Shown here piece after piece: positions 60,460 through 64,000 of a stretch of DNA of 64,000 nt. A program made the translations under genes and the position numbers. Location of the stretch: contig JAHDND010000004.1 in assembly GCA_018435665.1 (NCBI GenBank), positions 1-64,000 of the forward strand, given 5' to 3'. The DNA comes from Candidatus Thiosymbion sp. Lineage in GTDB: Bacteria > Pseudomonadota > Gammaproteobacteria > Chromatiales > Chromatiaceae. The notes under the pieces were generated by a model, which was not told the origin of the DNA, did no database searches, and saw only the letters and a program-made list of their open reading frames with translations. The first letter of the stretch is position 1. Every line of letters begins with the position of its first letter.

Positions 60460-61428
60460 ATGTCCTTGAACGAACTAAGGGCCCCCGTTGCCGCGGATCT
60501 GCGGGCGGTGGACGCTCTCATCCTGCGCCGTCTTCAGTCCGACGTGGTGCTGATCAATCAGATCGGGCACTACATCGTCAACAGTGGCGGAAAGCGGCTG
60601 CGCCCCCTCAGCGTGCTCCTGAGCGCCCGGGCCTGTGGTTACCCGGGTGAGCGGCACATCGACCTCGCCGCGGTGATTGAATTCATCCACACCGCCACCC
60701 TGCTCCACGACGACGTGGTGGACGGCTCCGAGCAGCGCCGGCACCGGGATACGGCCAATACGGTCTGGGGCAACGCCGCCAGCGTGCTGGTGGGAGATTT
60801 TCTCTATTCCCGATCCTTCGAGATGATGGTCGAGGTGGGCAGCATGCCGGTCATGGACATCCTGTCCCATGCCACCAACCGCATCTCCGAGGGTGAGGTG
60901 CTGCAACTGCTCAATTGCAACGATTCCACCACCACCGAGGCGCGCTACATGGAGGTCATCGAGCGCAAGACGGCGACCCTGTTCGAGGCCGGCACCCGCA
61001 TCGGCGCCGTCCTAGCGGAATCCACCCCCGCGGTGGAGCAAGGCATGGCCGACTATGGCCGTTGCCTGGGGGTGGCCTTCCAATTGGTCGACGATGCCCT
61101 CGACTATCGCGCCAAGGGCGAGGAGCTGGGCAAGAATCTGGGCGACGACCTGGCCGAGGGCAAGCCCACCCTGCCGGTGATCCGCGCCCTGGAGGTCGGG
61201 ACCCCCGCCCAGCAGGCCCTGCTGAGGGAGGTCATCGAGACCGGCGGCCGTGAGCGCATCGCCGAAGTCGCGGAGGCCATTGATTCAACCTCGGCCATTG
61301 ACTACACTATTCGACTCGCACGCCAATACGCGGGGGAGGCCAAAGCGGCTCTCGTCCTGCTTCCCGAATCGGCGTCGCGCCTCGCGCTGGAGAAACTGGC
61401 GGACTTTGCCGTCGCCCGCACCTACTAG
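60460..61428 (+). CDS. ispB: octaprenyl diphosphate synthase
   Basis: A polyprenyl synthase that makes the ubiquinone/menaquinone side chain. The 322-residue, all-helical protein has the first Asp-rich motif LLHDDVVDG and the second, QLVDDALDY, with GGKRLRPL near the N-terminus. Length and motifs fit long-chain (C40) synthases. It is divergent from rplU, the usual arrangement, and is followed by a tRNA gene. Confidence 0.95.
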   Translation: MSLNELRAPVAADLRAVDALILRRLQSDVVLINQIGHYIVNSGGKRLRPLSVLLSARACGYPGERHIDLAAVIEFIHTATLLHDDVVDGSEQRRHRDTANTVWGNAASVLVGDFLYSRSFEMMVEVGSMPVMDILSHATNRISEGEVLQLLNCNDSTTTEARYMEVIERKTATLFEAGTRIGAVLAESTPAVEQGMADYGRCLGVAFQLVDDALDYRAKGEELGKNLGDDLAEGKPTLPVIRALEVGTPAQQALLREVIETGGRERIAEVAEAIDSTSAIDYTIRLARQYAGEAKAALVLLPESASRLALEKLADFAVARTY

Positions 61429-61439
61429 CGCCAGATTCA

Positions 61440-61716
<277 letters not shown>

Positions 61717-64000
61717 TCAGTACTCTTTCTCGTAGGCGATACCGGCGCGGCTGCCGCTGGTGGCGCCGATGTCCGTCTCCAGCTTCAGGTTGGGAGTCAG
61801 TTCGATGCGCAGCACCCCCTGGGTCTCGCCGGCGCGGGTGCCCTGGCGGGCGCCGAGGTAGACTCGCTCGGAAAGCTGGCGACCGGCCTCGGCGGAGGTG
61901 CCCCCTTTCTCGTCGGTGCCGATACTGAGGCGGTCCAGGCCTAGGGCGGTGCGGGCGCTCTCCAGCAAGCCGGGTCCCTTGGGGCCGATGCCGGCGAGGC
62001 GGGCGGCGGCCAGGCCGACCTGGGCGGTCTGCCAGGGGGAGAGGCGGGTGCCGGCGACGCCGAAGAGCAGCCGCGACAGCACCTCGTCCTGAGGCAGTTC
62101 CGGTTCGCCACGCAAGACGATGCGCGGTTCCGAGGCGGTGCCCTTGACCCCAAGGATGGCGGTGTTGCCGGCCGCCGTGACCCGGGCCTCCAGGTCCAGG
62201 GTGGGGTCCAGGCCGTTGGCGCCATCCAGACCGATATGGCCCTCGGTGAAGCGCAGGGTCTGACCGATCAGCTTGTAATCGCCGCGGATGAGGTTGAAAC
62301 CGCCCGTGTAGGTCGGGTCCGCCACCTGGCCGGTTATCCGCACCTTGCCCCCCAACTCGGCATCCACCCCCTGGCCGCGGACAAAGATATTCCGCGGGGC
62401 CGCCAGGCTGAGGTCCAGGGCCAGGCGGAGGGGTATCTCCGTGGCCTCCCGGGGGTTGGCGGCCGGACGGGGCTGGCGTGAGACCCCCTCTTCATGTACC
62501 TGCAAGACCGGGACGCTGGCGGCCAGATGCTCGGGCAGGCGGATGTCGATGCGGGCAAAGTGGGCGTCACCGGCCAGGGTGGCATCGCGTGCCGGTCCGC
62601 GCAGGCGGAGGTCGGCGTCCAGCTTCAGACTGAGGAGATCGGAGCGTAAAGGCTCGGCGCCCTGGGCGGTGAGGGTCAGGTCCAGGGGCAGGTCGGGGGC
62701 GAGGAGATCCACGCTGCCCTGGAGGGCCAGGGTGCCGGCGCCGGCTTGGCCGCGAACGCCTTGGAGGCGCATGCGCTGACCATCCATGACCAGGTCACCG
62801 GCGATGCCCGTGAGACTAAGGCCCAGATTCCAGTCGCGGAAGGCGACGTTGGCCAGCCGCAACCGGCCGTCAAACCGGGGGGCCTGGAGCTGACCGCCGA
62901 GGCGGAGGTCGAGATCGACTAGGCCCTTGGCCTCCCGGCCCGCGGCGGTCAGCAGCGGGTCGAGGAGGTTCAGATCCACCCGGCCCGTGGCGCGCAGGCC
63001 GAGGGCGCCGGGTGCCAGGGGCAAGGTGCCCCCGATCTGGCCGCTCAGCCGCAGATCACCCTGGGGGCCAAGGGCTGCGTTGGCCTCCAGGACGTTGGCG
63101 CCGGGCTTGAGGTTCAGGGTCGCCGCCAGGGTGGCGGGGGGGAGGCCGAAGCCGCCATCGGTGGGGAGGCGTAGGCCGTCGGCCTTGAGTCCCAGGGAAC
63201 CGGTCGGGGCCGTGGGCGAACCTTGGAGTTCCGCCTGGGCATCGAGGAGGCCTGCGGCCAGGGGCTGGCCGGCGAGACCGGCGAGCCAGGCCAGGTCCAG
63301 GCGGTCGAGGCGGGCCTTGAGGTCCAGCGTCGGGGTCAGGCGGCCCCCCAGATCCAGGCTGCCACCGCCCAGATCCAGCCGCAGGCGATCCACCGCCACC
63401 CCCGCCGCGAAGCTCAGGACCGTGGGCTCCCGGAGGCGCAGGCTTTCCCCGCGGGCCTCGGTCGCGAAGCGGTCGAGGGTCAGGCGCCGGCCGGGGATAT
63501 CCAGTCCCGCCGCCGCCGTCAGACGGGTGGGTCCCAGGGGCGTTTCCAGACTGGCCTCGGTGGTCAGGGCCAGGGCCTGCTGGGTTCCCGCCGCGGTGAG
63601 GCTCAGCTCGCCCCGGGCGCCGGCGGCGGAGAGTCCATCCAGGTGCGCCCGAGCCTCGATACCGGTGAGATGTTGCAGATCCTGGACCTGACCGTCCAGG
63701 GTGAGGCGCGCCAGGGCCAGGTCACCCGGTAGTTGCAGGTCCTGGCCCCGAGCGGCGATCTGGGCCTGATCCGCCGTCAGGTCCAGGTGGAGATCGAGGC
63801 TCCCGGCCAAGGGCTGGCCCACCAGGGGTTGGAGCGTGGCGAGGCGGGGGGCCTGGAGATCGAGTTTACCCACCGGCAGTAGGGTGTCCGGGGGAAGACG
63901 CAACTGGCCCTGGGCCTGGATACCGGCTAGGTGACTGGCGTCGATGGCGAGGGACAGGGTCCCGTCCTCCTCGCGCGCGCCCAGGAGCTGAAGACTCAGA
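61717..64000 (-). CDS. tamB: translocation/assembly module TamB (3' part)
   Basis: The C-terminal 761 residues of a TamB/YtfN-like (DUF490) protein; the frame stays open to the window edge, so the start lies outside. TamB spans the periplasm and works with TamA in outer-membrane protein or lipid transfer. The sequence shows repeated short beta strands (DLRLGGQLQAPRFDGRLRL in part) and a conserved end: LLFGVAGTRLSPWQ, the LSERVYLGARQG block and terminal GSRAGIAYEKEY. A TTG-initiated reading near 63903 is only an internal codon. Confidence 0.9.
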   Translation of the reverse strand, partial: LSLQLLGAREEDGTLSLAIDASHLAGIQAQGQLRLPPDTLLPVGKLDLQAPRLATLQPLVGQPLAGSLDLHLDLTADQAQIAARGQDLQLPGDLALARLTLDGQVQDLQHLTGIEARAHLDGLSAAGARGELSLTAAGTQQALALTTEASLETPLGPTRLTAAAGLDIPGRRLTLDRFATEARGESLRLREPTVLSFAAGVAVDRLRLDLGGGSLDLGGRLTPTLDLKARLDRLDLAWLAGLAGQPLAAGLLDAQAELQGSPTAPTGSLGLKADGLRLPTDGGFGLPPATLAATLNLKPGANVLEANAALGPQGDLRLSGQIGGTLPLAPGALGLRATGRVDLNLLDPLLTAAGREAKGLVDLDLRLGGQLQAPRFDGRLRLANVAFRDWNLGLSLTGIAGDLVMDGQRMRLQGVRGQAGAGTLALQGSVDLLAPDLPLDLTLTAQGAEPLRSDLLSLKLDADLRLRGPARDATLAGDAHFARIDIRLPEHLAASVPVLQVHEEGVSRQPRPAANPREATEIPLRLALDLSLAAPRNIFVRGQGVDAELGGKVRITGQVADPTYTGGFNLIRGDYKLIGQTLRFTEGHIGLDGANGLDPTLDLEARVTAAGNTAILGVKGTASEPRIVLRGEPELPQDEVLSRLLFGVAGTRLSPWQTAQVGLAAARLAGIGPKGPGLLESARTALGLDRLSIGTDEKGGTSAEAGRQLSERVYLGARQGTRAGETQGVLRIELTPNLKLETDIGATSGSRAGIAYEKEY

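Overview
The window is GC-rich chromosomal DNA from a gammaproteobacterium, most probably a purple sulfur bacterium of the Chromatiaceae type. This is an inference from gene content. The markers are an rhd-tusA-dsrE2 sulfur-trafficking cluster beside a siroheme synthase, the gmk-rpoZ-spoT order, separate relA and spoT genes, DUF2782, DUF1840, LptM-LysA and YgbA proteins, and glycogen genes including a GH57 hydrolase. Nearly all sequence is housekeeping or conserved-hypothetical coding DNA. I see no prophage, insertion sequence, CRISPR array or rRNA. One tRNA gene (Pro, anticodon CGG) is present.

Layout. 0-7.4 kb (minus strand): a LysR regulator; tatABC with an unusually long TatC; then a run of a secreted Hsp20-like protein, an NTF2-like protein, MtaB and a sugar-kinase-like protein. 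7.7-17 kb (plus): gmk, rpoZ, spoT, an orphan MbcA/ParS-type antitoxin, DUF2782, an orphan AapJ-type binding protein, DUF1015 and relA. 17-26.3 kb (minus): a Lon-like protease, a host-attachment/baeRF protein, an AI-2E-type permease, a small periplasmic protein, YkgJ-MoaE, and an anaerobic ribonucleotide reductase locus in which the glycyl-radical segment is a separate 59-residue gene. 26.8-33.3 kb (plus): a VWA / J-domain / topoisomerase III operon, then DUF6394 and an RCK-gated potassium channel. 33.8-40.5 kb: hemerythrin and glycogen metabolism (glgB divergent from glgC-GH57). 40.5-46 kb: cysG, rhd-tusA-dsrE2, a second LysR regulator, and a small protein plus permease flanked by an 88-bp direct repeat. 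46-57 kb: HtrA protease, FmdB, methyltransferase, lysA-lptM, a SPOR protein with YgbA, DUF1840, a cysteine-rich secreted protein, a FAD oxidoreductase and CreA. 57-64 kb: rplU-rpmA-obgE-proB (minus), ispB with the tRNA (plus), and the 3' part of tamB (minus, running off the window).

The strongest unusual signals are these. (1) The class III ribonucleotide reductase is split: large NrdD keeps the ATP cone and zinc site but lacks the RVxGY glycyl-radical segment, which sits in a small downstream gene. (2) Its promoter combines two NrdR-like boxes 31 bp apart around a TATAAT, with an FNR-like palindrome at the class II position. (3) TatC carries a roughly 235-residue extension ending in a FimV-C-terminus-like motif. 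(4) A dispersed palindromic repeat family has two full copies and isolated ends. (5) A decayed inverted copy of part of the methyltransferase gene lies just outside that gene. Functions come from motif recognition by eye; no database search was run.
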